A stretch of 64,000 nt of DNA from Arthrobacter oryzae (lineage in GTDB: Bacteria; Actinomycetota; Actinomycetes; Actinomycetales; Micrococcaceae), in assembly GCF_003634095.1 (NCBI RefSeq), contig NZ_RBIR01000002.1, positions 558,001 to 622,000 on the forward strand. Reading direction: 5' to 3'. A model generated the notes under the pieces. That model saw nothing but the letters and a program-made list of their open reading frames with translations. It made no database searches and was not told where the DNA came from. Shown here piece by piece: positions 28,010 through 36,332 of the stretch. Both the position numbers and the translations under genes were made by a program. Each line of letters starts with the position of its first letter. The first letter of the stretch is position 1.

Positions 28010-28130
28010 GACGCTCCATCCCAGTTGCTGGCCGCCGGAGACAACCCCGGGCCCATGAAACCCTTGGATTCCCGGGATTTCCGGGTGGGCCGGAGGTGGG
28101 CCGGGAAGAAGCAACTGGGCGGGAGTGCTG
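28010..28130. repeat. Palindromic interspersed element R2
   Basis: This copy shares GACGCTCCATCCCAGTTGCT, the CCCTTGGATTCC core and the AAGAAGCAACTGGGCGGGAG right arm with R1. The outermost right end has decayed (GGGAGTGCT in place of GGGAGCGTC). Confidence 0.85.
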
Positions 28131-28227
28131 CATTCCATTCAGCGATGGCGCGCATGTCCGGCCCGTTCGCCCGTTTGGACGCCGACGAGGACCGTCGGGG
28201 AGCAATCCCTGTGGCAACGCGTCCGAT

Positions 28228-28300
28228 CGGGCCGAGTCACCAGAGCTGAACCCGGGCCGAGTCACCAGAGCTGGACCCGGACCGAGCCACCCGGGCCGGC
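28228..28300. repeat. 25-bp tandem repeat, about 2.5 copies
   Basis: The unit begins CGGGCCGAGTCACCAGAGCT. Copies start at 28228, 28253 and, diverged and truncated, 28278. It lies in the gap upstream of the Ala/Asn-rich repeat protein gene. Confidence 0.8.
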
Positions 28301-28317
28301 TCCCCCGAAGCCGCCTA

Positions 28318-28359
28318 TTGCCTAATTGGTCATCATGCTTACTATTTACTGGCATGATG
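28318..28359 (+). promoter_or_regulatory. AT-rich promoter-like region with an inverted repeat
   Basis: TTGCCTAATTGGTCATCATG then CTTACTATTTACT is the most AT-rich stretch for kilobases. The perfect inverted repeat CATCATGC (28331-28338) and GCATGATG (28352-28359) surrounds it. It lies about 75 bases upstream of the next gene. A possible -35 is TTGCCT; the -10 is uncertain. The inverted repeat could be an operator. Confidence 0.45.
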
Positions 28360-28432
28360 GGCACATCGACGTGGAACCCGTCCGCTGGGGGCGGGGCGTC
28401 GCAGAGCTTTGACCGGGCACAGGGTGCCGGAG

Positions 28433-29209
28433 ATGGAGTTGGTTGTGAGCGTTGAGCAGGGAATGACCCCGTTGACTGACGATGAGCTGATGGCGCAGGG
28501 CGGCACAGCCCTTCCGGACAAGGAAGTGGCGTCGGTCCTGGACCTGAACGCGGACCTGAACCTGGGCATCAGCGCTGCGGCACCGATTGACCTCGGCGTC
28601 GCAGCCAACGCGAACGTCGCCGCGCCGATTGACGCCGCCGCGTCCGCAAACGTCCTCTCGTTCGGCTCCGAATCGCAGGCCCTGGCCGATCAGGGAACGC
28701 TCATCAACCAAGGCATTACGGGCGACGCCACGGCGCACTCCGTGCAGGACAGCGGCATTGACCAGAGCACGGGCGCTGCCGACGCTGCTCCCGCCTCGAC
28801 GGACCCGGCCCCGACCGACCCGGCCACCGCCAGCCCGGCGACGACGGATCCTGCGGCGGCCGTTCCGGCGGGCACTACCGACTCCGGGGTTGTCCCCGGT
28901 GGCGTGCTGCCGACGGGCACCACGCAGGATCTGGGTGCAGCGGGCGCAGGCGCCGCTGGCGCCCTCAACGGCAACCTTCTGAACGTGAACGTGAACCTGG
29001 ACGCCAATGCCGGCATCGCAGCGCCCATCAACGGCGCCGTTGCGGCCAACGCCAACGTCGCCGCGCCTATCGACGCGGCCGTCGGTGCGAACATCGGATC
29101 GATCGACAGCAACGCGTACGCCGTTGCCCACCAGGAGGCCATCATCAACCAGGACATCCACGGCGATGCCACGTCCTCGGCGGACCAGCAGTCCACCCTG
29201 AAGCAGTAG
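28433..29209 (+). CDS. Ala/Asn-rich protein with a duplicated domain, partner of an M50 protein
   Basis: A 258-residue protein I cannot assign to a characterised family. It has no signal peptide or membrane segment, and begins with a short polar leader (VEQGMTPLTDDELMAQGGTA). A domain of about 75 residues occurs twice, at 37-111 and 184-258. The two copies share an exact 14-residue block, VAANANVAAPIDAA (56-69 and 203-216), and end with matching LINQ(G/D)I-GDATA-type motifs. A Thr/Pro/Ala-rich linker (112-180) joins them. Only seven bases separate its stop from the M50 gene, implying co-translation. It may be the substrate or cargo of that protein (inference). GTG 28445, with TGGAG upstream, is an alternative start. 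Confidence 0.75.
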   Translation: MELVVSVEQGMTPLTDDELMAQGGTALPDKEVASVLDLNADLNLGISAAAPIDLGVAANANVAAPIDAAASANVLSFGSESQALADQGTLINQGITGDATAHSVQDSGIDQSTGAADAAPASTDPAPTDPATASPATTDPAAAVPAGTTDSGVVPGGVLPTGTTQDLGAAGAGAAGALNGNLLNVNVNLDANAGIAAPINGAVAANANVAAPIDAAVGANIGSIDSNAYAVAHQEAIINQDIHGDATSSADQQSTLKQ

Positions 29210-29216
29210 CACCCAG

Positions 29217-31745
29217 ATGAGCACTCTGCACGGAGGGCCGTCCGCCCAGGACGGCCCTCCGGGTTCTTCCGCGCCAGGGGGCGCAGGTCCCGGACGCGGC
29301 ACACCCGCCGCAGATCCGCCGTCGTCCGCAGATCCGGCATCAGCTGTGGCCCTCATCCAGCAGCCGGTTCCCGTTCTGGCGGAGGGCGTCCAACTCATCG
29401 GCGAGACGAAGGGCTCCGGCTACAAAGAGGCTCCGTCTTTGGTGCGCCGTGCGGACGGCCAGACGATCCAGCTCACCCGGCTGCTCTACTTGGTGCTCGA
29501 AGCGATCGACGGCCGCCGCGGCCTGGACGCAATTGCCGAGCACGCCAGCAACGGATTCGGAAAACTGGTCAGCGCGGCGAACGTCCAGACCCTTATCACC
29601 TCCCAGCTGCTGCCGTTGGGGCTCCTGCAGCTGGCTGACGGCTCCCAACCCGAAGTCAGGAAGGCCAACCCGCTCCTGGGCATGCGCTTCCGGTACTCGG
29701 TAACCGATCCGGACCGCACCCGGAAGCTCACCGCACCCTTCGCCCGGCTCTTCAACCCATTGATCGTTGTGGCCGTGACGGCCGCCTTCCTGGCTTCCTG
29801 CTGGTGGGTGCTCATGGTCAAAGGCCTCGCCTCGGCCACCCACGAAGCCTTCGCCAACCCGGGGCTGGTGCTGCTGATCCTGGCCGTCACGGTGCTCTCT
29901 GCCGGATTCCACGAATTCGGGCACGCCGCCGGGGCCCGCCGCGGCGGCGCAACACCCGGCGCCATGGGCACGGGCCTGTACCTGATGTGGCCCGCCTTCT
30001 ACACCGACGTCACGGATTCATACCGGCTGGGCCGCGGCGGCCGGATCCGCACCGACCTCGGCGGCCTGTACTTCAACGCGATTGTGGCCGTGGCCATCAT
30101 GGGCATCTGGTGGGCCACGGGCTATGACGCGCTGCTGCTGGTAGTGGTCACCCAAATCCTGCAGATGGTGCGGCAGCTCATGCCCATGGTCCGCTTCGAC
30201 GGCTACCACATCCTGGCCGATGCCACGGGCGTCCCGGACCTCTTCCAGCGGATCAAACCCACCCTGCTGGGCCTGCTGCCGTGGCGCCGAACCGGTCCCG
30301 AGGCGCAGCTCCTTAAGCCCTGGGCCCGGGCCGTCGTCACAATCTGGGTCCTCGTGACGGTGCCCCTCTTGGTGTTCAGCATGGCCACCATGGTGCTCAC
30401 CCTGCCGCGCGTGCTGGGGACTGCCTGGGACAACGGCTGGAAACAGCAGGCCATGCTCGCCCACAGCGTCTCCACCGGGGACTTTGCCGACGCCGCCGTG
30501 CGGATAGTCGCCCTCGTGTGCATCGTCCTGCCTATCTTGGGCATCTTCTACATCCTGGTGCGCCTGCTCCGCCAGTTCGTCGCCGGACTGTGGACAAGGA
30601 CCCGGGGCAAGGCCCTCCAGCGGGGTACGGCGGTGGCGGCGATCGCCGCGCTGCTTGCGGGCCTTGCCTGGGCCTGGTGGCCCGGCGCCGAAACCTACCG
30701 TCCTGTCCAGTCCTATGAGCGCGGCACGCTGTCCGATGCCACCACCGCCGTCTTCCCGGCATCCTCTGCGGGCCGGATGGCGGAGGGCCAGGCCGGCCGG
30801 ACCGTCGCCCTGTGGCCCAAGGATGCCAGGAGGCCAACCCGCGAAGATCCCCAGCTGAGCATGGTCCTGGTGCCGCGGTTGTCCGGGGCGGCGGGTCAGG
30901 CACGTCCAGCGGGTGCCACGGGTGCCACGGGCGCCGCGCCGGCTGCCCCTTCCTGGGTCTTCCCGTTCGACAAGCCGCCCGCTCCCCAAGAGGGGAATAA
31001 TCAGGCGCTGGCGGTCAACACCACCAACGGATCGGTGACCTACGACGTTGCCTTCGCGCTGGTCTGGGCCGACGACGGCCAGGACGTCCAGACCCGCAAC
31101 GAAGCCTACGCATTCGCCAGCTGCGCCGATTGCGCGGCCGTGGCTGTGGGCTTCCAGGTGGTCCTGATCGTGGGCCAGACTGATGTGATCGTCCCAGAGA
31201 ACCTCTCCGCGGCTGCGAACTACAACTGCGTCCGGTGCCTCACCTACGCCCTGGCGAGCCAGTTGGTCCTCACCCTCGACGGCCCGTTGAGCGCAGAAGG
31301 CATGACCAAACTAAATGCGCTGTGGCAGCAGATTGCCGACTTCGGCCGGGACCTGCGCAACGTCCCGCTTTCGGAAATCCAGAATCGTTTGAGCGCCTTC
31401 AAGGAGCAGATCGTGGAAGTCATCAAGGCCGACCCAAGCGCGACCAGGAGCGGAACTACCGGCACAGCCCCGACGCCGGGCGCCACCACGCAACCCACCC
31501 CGGGGAGCAGCACGGCGCCGTCACCGGGTGGCACGGAACAGGCCCCGCCGAGCGGTGGGACGCCGCCGTCGGGCGCCGCTCCGGGCGGCACGGCTACAGC
31601 TCCGGCGCCAGCATCCGCAGAGCCGGCCCAGACTGCCCCGCCTGCCCCGTCCGGGGGTACGGGCACGGAACCGGCCACCGCACCCGCTCCCGCACCCGGA
31701 ACGGCGTCGCCCGTCCCGACCGCTACCGAGCCTGCCGCGCCCTAA
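29217..31745 (+). CDS. Membrane M50-type metalloprotease-like protein with PqqD-like N-terminus
   Basis: An 842-residue polytopic protein. After a Pro/Gly-rich tail, residues about 55-145 resemble the winged-helix PqqD-type domain that binds peptide precursors (RADGQTIQLTRLLYLVLEAIDGRRGLDAIAEH). Hydrophobic helices follow, including one with the zinc motif HEFGH at 232-236. A downstream FDGYHILAD (Asp328) matches the third metal ligand of site-2-protease-like M50 enzymes. Further helices lie at about 360-500. A large predicted outer domain follows, with paired cysteines (ASCADCAAV, YNCVRCLTY), ending in a 110-residue Pro/Thr/Gly-rich tail. The arrangement recalls peptide zinc metalloproteases of RiPP loci. 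The function is unknown. Confidence 0.75.
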   Translation: MSTLHGGPSAQDGPPGSSAPGGAGPGRGTPAADPPSSADPASAVALIQQPVPVLAEGVQLIGETKGSGYKEAPSLVRRADGQTIQLTRLLYLVLEAIDGRRGLDAIAEHASNGFGKLVSAANVQTLITSQLLPLGLLQLADGSQPEVRKANPLLGMRFRYSVTDPDRTRKLTAPFARLFNPLIVVAVTAAFLASCWWVLMVKGLASATHEAFANPGLVLLILAVTVLSAGFHEFGHAAGARRGGATPGAMGTGLYLMWPAFYTDVTDSYRLGRGGRIRTDLGGLYFNAIVAVAIMGIWWATGYDALLLVVVTQILQMVRQLMPMVRFDGYHILADATGVPDLFQRIKPTLLGLLPWRRTGPEAQLLKPWARAVVTIWVLVTVPLLVFSMATMVLTLPRVLGTAWDNGWKQQAMLAHSVSTGDFADAAVRIVALVCIVLPILGIFYILVRLLRQFVAGLWTRTRGKALQRGTAVAAIAALLAGLAWAWWPGAETYRPVQSYERGTLSDATTAVFPASSAGRMAEGQAGRTVALWPKDARRPTREDPQLSMVLVPRLSGAAGQARPAGATGATGAAPAAPSWVFPFDKPPAPQEGNNQALAVNTTNGSVTYDVAFALVWADDGQDVQTRNEAYAFASCADCAAVAVGFQVVLIVGQTDVIVPENLSAAANYNCVRCLTYALASQLVLTLDGPLSAEGMTKLNALWQQIADFGRDLRNVPLSEIQNRLSAFKEQIVEVIKADPSATRSGTTGTAPTPGATTQPTPGSSTAPSPGGTEQAPPSGGTPPSGAAPGGTATAPAPASAEPAQTAPPAPSGGTGTEPATAPAPAPGTASPVPTATEPAAP

Positions 31746-31766
31746 GTGTGGCGCGCGGGCTCGGGT

Positions 31767-31891
31767 GGTGACGCTCCATCCCAGTTGCTGGCTGCCTGAG
31801 ACGACCCCGGGCCCGTGCAACCCCTGGATTCCCGGGATTTCCGGGTGGGCCCAGGTGGGCAGGGAAGAAGCAACTGGGCGGGAGCGTCACC
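31767..31891. repeat. Palindromic interspersed element R3
   Basis: A 125-base copy starting 22 bases after the M50 gene stop. The ends GGTGACGCTCC and GGAGCGTCACC are perfectly complementary. The interior follows R2 closely (CCCTGGATTCCCGGGATTTC). With R1 and R2 it brackets the 28.4-31.7 kb module. Confidence 0.85.
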
Positions 31892-31940
31892 CGGGTGCTC
31901 AATCCGTCGCGGGCCAGGCGGGCCACGCGGGCCAGGCCTG

Positions 31941-32531
31941 CTAGGCGGGCTTTCGGGCCTTCCACTCGTCTTCGAGGATGGCGTACACCACCTCGGTGGC
32001 CCATTCGCCCTTGTAGTGCCACTTGTCCACCTGGCGCGACTCCAGGCGCATGCCGAGCCGTTCGCAGAGTGCCGCCGAGGCAGTATTCAGGGCATCAAGC
32101 TTGGCATCGATGCGGTGGAAGCCCAGATCCTCGAACCCGAGCTTGAGCAGCGCCCGGGCGGCCTCGGTGGCGACGCCGCGTCCCCGGGCCTCCGGCGCCA
32201 GGCTCCAGCCGATCTCGGCCTGCCCGCACCCTTCAAGCCACTTGAGCACCACCTCGCCAAGCAGCCCCGGCGAATCCGCGGCCTCGATGGCCAGCGCCAC
32301 CCAGTCGCCCTCCTTCTCGAATTCGAAGTTGGCATACCGTCCCACTGTCTCCATCGACTGGGACAAGCTCTTGGCCTCGCGGGGCAGGAACCGGGCGGTT
32401 TCGGGCAACGAATGGTAGGCGTGGAAGGCTTCGAGGTCAGAGGCTTCGAAGCGGCGCAGCACCAGCTGCTCGGTGCGGAGGGGAAGCTGCGGGAGGGGCT
32501 TGGGTTCGGTCATACCTCCAACGCTACCCAT
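31941..32531 (-). CDS. GNAT family N-acetyltransferase (RimJ/RimL-like)
   Basis: A 196-residue acetyltransferase with the acetyl-CoA-binding motif EARGRGVATEAARALLKLGF and LGFHRIDAKLDALNTASAALCERLGMR, a pattern typical of RimJ/RimL-type enzymes that act on protein N-termini or small amines. ATG 32531 has GGAG six bases upstream and is preferred to ATG 32513. It follows ackA on the same strand, 42 bases after the ackA stop. Confidence 0.87.
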   Translation of the reverse strand: MGSVGGMTEPKPLPQLPLRTEQLVLRRFEASDLEAFHAYHSLPETARFLPREAKSLSQSMETVGRYANFEFEKEGDWVALAIEAADSPGLLGEVVLKWLEGCGQAEIGWSLAPEARGRGVATEAARALLKLGFEDLGFHRIDAKLDALNTASAALCERLGMRLESRQVDKWHYKGEWATEVVYAILEDEWKARKPA

Positions 32532-32573
32532 CGACTGCTCCGAGGCTGCCGTTTTGGGCCGTCAAAAGGGCAC

Positions 32574-33743
32574 TTACGGAGCAACCGAGGCCCGGGCGAC
32601 GACGGCGGCCGTCGCCTCCGCGATCGCCCGCTCCTCGTCGGTGGGGACCACCAGGACCGGCAGGGCCGACGTCGCGGTGGAAATGATGCGGGGTTCCTTG
32701 GACCGTTCGCGGTTCAGGCCGGCGTCGAGTTCTACGCCGAGGGCACCGAGGCGTTGCGCCACGAGGTTCCGGAACTGGTGCGAGTTCTCGCCGATCCCGG
32801 CGGTGAACACGAGGGCCTTCGCGCCGCCGACGGCCACGTGGTACCCGCCGATGTATTTCGCGAGCCGGTAGGACGCCACGGCCAGGGCCATGGCCGCCCT
32901 GGTGTCCCCGGCCTCCGCGGCCTCCACCACCGAGCGCATGTCATTGTTTCCGGCCAGGCCCTTGAGCCCGGACTGGCGGTTCAGCATCGAATCCAGGTCC
33001 TCGGGAGACCAGCCGGCCCGGCCCAGGAACACGAGGATGGACGGATCGAGGTCGCCAGAGCGGGTGCCCATGACGAGGCCCTCGAGGGGCGTGAAGCCCA
33101 TGGACGTGTCGATGGACTGGCCGCCGCGGATCGCCGTGACCGAGGCGCCGTTGCCCAGGTGGGCGATGACGGCGTCGAACTCCTCCACCGGAACATCCAG
33201 CAGCGCCGCCGCCCGGTGCGAAACGTACTCGTGCGAGGTGCCGTGGAACCCGTAGCGGCGGATCCCGTGGTTCGTGTAGAGCTCGTCCGGCACCGCGTAC
33301 CGCCAGGCGTGCTCCGGCAGGGTGCGGTGGAAGGCGGTGTCGAACACGGCCACCTGCGGCAACTCGGGCCACCTCTTCGAGATCGCGCGGATGCCCAGGA
33401 CATTGGCAGGGTTGTGCAGCGGCGCGAGCGGGTTCAGCCGTTCGATGGCCCGGGTGATCTCGTTGTTGACCAGCAGCGGCTCGGCGAAGCGCTCCCCGCC
33501 GTGCACCACGCGGTGGCCCACGGCGTCCAGCACCCGGTCCCCCAGGGCCGCGTGAATGGCCGAGTCCACCTGCTCCAGCGCCTCGGCGTGGTCTCGCGGG
33601 CCCTCGATCCGGCCGTCGCCCTCCCCGCCGGTACCCATCCCGATTTTCTCGATCAGGCCTTCGGTGAGCACACTGCCGGCCTCGACGTCGCGCACTTGGA
33701 ACTTGAGCGAGGACGAGCCGGAGTTGATGACGAGCACGAGCAT
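32574..33743 (-). CDS. ackA: Acetate kinase
   Basis: AckA interconverts acetyl phosphate plus ADP with acetate plus ATP. The 389 residues begin MLVLVINSGSSSLKFQV and contain YGFHGTSHEYVSHRAA, HLGNGASVTAIRGGQSIDTS and FTAGIGENSH, all diagnostic. It follows pta on the same strand with a 166-base gap. The two enzymes connect acetyl-CoA, an end product of phenylacetate breakdown, with acetate. Confidence 0.96.
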   Translation of the reverse strand: MLVLVINSGSSSLKFQVRDVEAGSVLTEGLIEKIGMGTGGEGDGRIEGPRDHAEALEQVDSAIHAALGDRVLDAVGHRVVHGGERFAEPLLVNNEITRAIERLNPLAPLHNPANVLGIRAISKRWPELPQVAVFDTAFHRTLPEHAWRYAVPDELYTNHGIRRYGFHGTSHEYVSHRAAALLDVPVEEFDAVIAHLGNGASVTAIRGGQSIDTSMGFTPLEGLVMGTRSGDLDPSILVFLGRAGWSPEDLDSMLNRQSGLKGLAGNNDMRSVVEAAEAGDTRAAMALAVASYRLAKYIGGYHVAVGGAKALVFTAGIGENSHQFRNLVAQRLGALGVELDAGLNRERSKEPRIISTATSALPVLVVPTDEERAIAEATAAVVARASVAP

Positions 33744-33909
33744 TGAGGCCTCCTAAGCCTTGGCTTCTGCGCTTGCCCCGAAGGGTGCGCCGGAACTGGC
33801 TTCACGCCGGAGCCTGGCGGAGCGCTCCGTGGGATCCACTATAAATTGCCGGACTTGCCCGGGCGCCCATCCGTGGCGGAAGCCGCGGCCGGCGTCTGGG
33901 AACGGCCGG

Positions 33910-36021
33910 CTATGCATGGGCGGCCGCGCGTGCCGGCTCGGTGGCGGGTTCCACGGACTGGGCCTGGACGGCGGTGATGGCCACCGTGTTTACGATGTCC
34001 TCCACGGTGCAGCCGCGGGAGAGGTCGTTGACCGGCTTGCGGAGCCCCTGCAGGACCGGCCCGACGGCGACCGCCCCCGAGGACTGCTGCACGGCCTTGT
34101 AGGTGTTGTTGCCGGTGTTGAGGTCCGGGAAGATGAACACGGTGGCCTGCCCGGCGACGGTTGAGCCGGGCATCTTGGACTGCGCGATCGCCGCATCCAC
34201 GGCGGCGTCGTACTGGATGGGGCCCTCGACAGCGAGATCCGGGCGGCGGGCCTTCACGGCCTCGGTGGCCTGCCGGACTTTGTCCACCGCCTCGCCGGTG
34301 CCGGAGCCGCCGGTGGAGTAGGAGAGCATGGCCACGCGCGGCTCCACGCCGAACTGGGCTGCGGTCTCTGCCGACGCCAGCGCGATGTCCGCCAGCTGTT
34401 CCGCGTTCGGGTCCGGATTCACCGCGCAATCGCCGTAGACCAGCACCCGGTCCGGCATCAGCATCAGGAACACCGAAGAGACGATCTTCACGCCGTCGCG
34501 GGTCTTGACGAACTCCAGCGCGGGACGGATGGTGTGCGCGGTGGTGTGCGCCGCGCCGGACACCATGCCGTCCACCACGCCCAGCTGGACCATCATGGTG
34601 CCGAAGTAGCTGCCGTCCAGCATGACTTCCAGCGCCCGGGCGAGGTCCACGCCCTTGTGCGCCCGCAGCTCCGCGTACTTCTGCGCAAACTGCTGACGCA
34701 GCTCCGACGTCGCGGGGTCCACGATGCTCATGCCCGAGAGGTCGATGCCCTGGGTGGAGGCCAGCTCCCGGACATCGGACTCATTGCCCAGGATGGTGAG
34801 GTCGCAGACGTCCCGCCGGTGCAGGATCTCGGCGGCACGCAGGATCCGCACATCGTTCCCCTCCGGCAGGACGATGTGCCGGCGCTGCTGCCGGGCCCGC
34901 TCAATGAGGTCGTGCAGGAACCGCAGCGGCGTCATCCGTTCAGGCCGCGGCAGGTGCAGCCGCTCCAGCAGCTCGGCCTCGTCCACGCGCTTGGCCCACA
35001 GGCCCAGGGCGGAGGCCACTTTGCGGCGGTGCCCGGACCAGATCTCGCTGCGGACCTCGGAGACCCGCTTGGCGGTCACGTAGGTGTCGTCCGGGGCGGC
35101 GAAGATCGGGAACGGAGCCTGGGCCAGCAGCGAGTAGATGGTGGGGTCGGGGGCCAGGCCGCCGGTCAGGATCAGCGCGGACGGGACCGGGAACTCGGGC
35201 GAGAACGACGACGCCAGGCAGGCGACCAGCACGTCGGCACGGTCGCCGGGCACGATCACCAGAGCGCCGTCGTCGAGCACGTGCAGGAAGTTGGCGACGT
35301 TCATGGCCGCCACCTTGACCGAATGCACGTCGCGTTCGAGGTCCGGCAGCCCGGCCACCTGGCCAAGGCCAAGGGCGGAGGCGACCTCGCCGGTGGTGGG
35401 CCTCGCGATCGACTCCAGCTCCGGCAGGACGTACACGGGCCGGCCCGAGGCGCCGGGACGCACGGCCGCGGCGATGCCGTCCAGGTCCTCCGGGTCCGCG
35501 CGGTTCACCATGATTGCCAGCAGCGTGCAGCGTTCGGCGAGCAGTTCCTTCCGGGCCACCTCGACGGCGTCGGCCGCCTCCGCGACGGTCCGTCCCTTCG
35601 CGCCCACGACGGCCACGACGGAGGCGGCGAGGTTGTTCGCGAGGCGGGCGTTGAGGTCGAATTCGACGGCGGCGTCCTGGCCGGTCAGGTCGGTCCCCTC
35701 CACAATCACCACATCGCAGTGGCGTGACATCTCGGCGAAGATCTCGACGCACCGGGCGTCGATCTCCGCCCGGTTCCCTTCGGCCAGCAGCCCGCGGACC
35801 TCGGCGAATGTCAGGCCGCCGCGGCAGCGCTGGTCATCAAGATCGAACCGGGCCTTCATGAGGGCCACCATCGGGTCCGCCGCGGCGTCGTTGCCGTGAA
35901 CCACGGGCTTGAAGAAGCCGATGCGGTCCGCATGACGGTGCAGCGTGTCCGCCAGCCCCAGCGCTATGAGCGACTTCCCGGATCCCGGTGTGGTCGCGCT
36001 GACGTATATCCCCTTGGCCAT
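33910..36021 (-). CDS. pta: Phosphate acetyltransferase (long form)
   Basis: Pta converts acetyl-CoA and phosphate to acetyl phosphate. The 703-residue long form has an N-terminal P-loop domain (SATTPGSGKSLIALGL, residues 8-23) of the dethiobiotin synthetase type, a central DRTGG domain (about 210-320) and the C-terminal catalytic domain. That domain includes VLPEGNDVRILRAAEIL, MVSGAAHTTAHTIRPALE and FPDLNTGNNTYKAVQ. Length and order match E. coli Pta. Confidence 0.95.
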   Translation of the reverse strand: MAKGIYVSATTPGSGKSLIALGLADTLHRHADRIGFFKPVVHGNDAAADPMVALMKARFDLDDQRCRGGLTFAEVRGLLAEGNRAEIDARCVEIFAEMSRHCDVVIVEGTDLTGQDAAVEFDLNARLANNLAASVVAVVGAKGRTVAEAADAVEVARKELLAERCTLLAIMVNRADPEDLDGIAAAVRPGASGRPVYVLPELESIARPTTGEVASALGLGQVAGLPDLERDVHSVKVAAMNVANFLHVLDDGALVIVPGDRADVLVACLASSFSPEFPVPSALILTGGLAPDPTIYSLLAQAPFPIFAAPDDTYVTAKRVSEVRSEIWSGHRRKVASALGLWAKRVDEAELLERLHLPRPERMTPLRFLHDLIERARQQRRHIVLPEGNDVRILRAAEILHRRDVCDLTILGNESDVRELASTQGIDLSGMSIVDPATSELRQQFAQKYAELRAHKGVDLARALEVMLDGSYFGTMMVQLGVVDGMVSGAAHTTAHTIRPALEFVKTRDGVKIVSSVFLMLMPDRVLVYGDCAVNPDPNAEQLADIALASAETAAQFGVEPRVAMLSYSTGGSGTGEAVDKVRQATEAVKARRPDLAVEGPIQYDAAVDAAIAQSKMPGSTVAGQATVFIFPDLNTGNNTYKAVQQSSGAVAVGPVLQGLRKPVNDLSRGCTVEDIVNTVAITAVQAQSVEPATEPARAAAHA

Positions 36022-36332
36022 GATCCGCCCTTAGGTCGTGTCGTGGTGGTGCTCCGTCCCTCCATACTTTCACTTGTTGCCGCCGTTTCTCCATGCCGCA
36101 CCCGGAGGCTGGCCGAGCCGAGCACATTCCCCGCGGCTTCCCCGCGGCGGCCCGAGCCCGCCAATCGCCGGTGCGGATCTCCCTTGCCTCGCTCCTTAGC
36201 CGTTTGCTCGGGTGCCGGCGGTCACGGAATGTGTCTGGAGGACGGGCGCAGAGGTCGCCTGCTCTTGACAGCGGGCACCGAAATGGGATTACCTAATGAA
36301 CATTCGGTAAATAAAGCTGGAGGCAATGACGC
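36022..36332. other. Divergent control region between pta and paaI-paaK
   Basis: This 311-base gap holds no gene that I can support. The right end carries a TTGACA (36265-36270), a candidate -35 for paaI-paaK, followed by the PaaR-type operator. The left part presumably holds the pta promoter, which I could not pick out. Confidence 0.6.
36289..36314. promoter_or_regulatory. PaaR operator upstream of paaI-paaK
   Basis: Read on the minus strand the site is TTTACCGAATGTTCATTAGG, the same pattern as the paaA and paaJ sites. It sits 18 bases downstream of a TTGACA box and just upstream of the GGAGG ribosome site, so a bound repressor would cover the -10 region. Confidence 0.7.

Larger units (their letters stand above)
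27767..28432. other. 666-base intergenic region packed with repeats
   Basis: No gene is visible. It holds two full palindromic elements (27792-27920 and 28010-28130), one stand-alone left end (27958-27985), a 25-bp tandem repeat (28228-28300), and an AT-rich promoter-like stretch with an inverted repeat (28318-28359) before the next gene. Confidence 0.8.

Noticed and set aside
27792..28130. R elements as an insertion sequence
   Set aside because: There is no transposase frame; each copy is only about 110-130 bases.
24488..28138. A 1216-residue open frame on the minus strand, the longest in the window
   Set aside because: It is antisense to the LCP and oligopeptidase B genes, whose motifs are intact, and runs through the intergenic repeats. 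Its protein is a Gly/Arg/His-rich low-complexity shadow with no recognisable domain.
28445..29209. The Ala/Asn-rich protein as a secreted antifreeze or cell-wall repeat protein
   Set aside because: It lacks a signal peptide or Tat motif in its own sequence, so export would need the partner; no evidence decides this.
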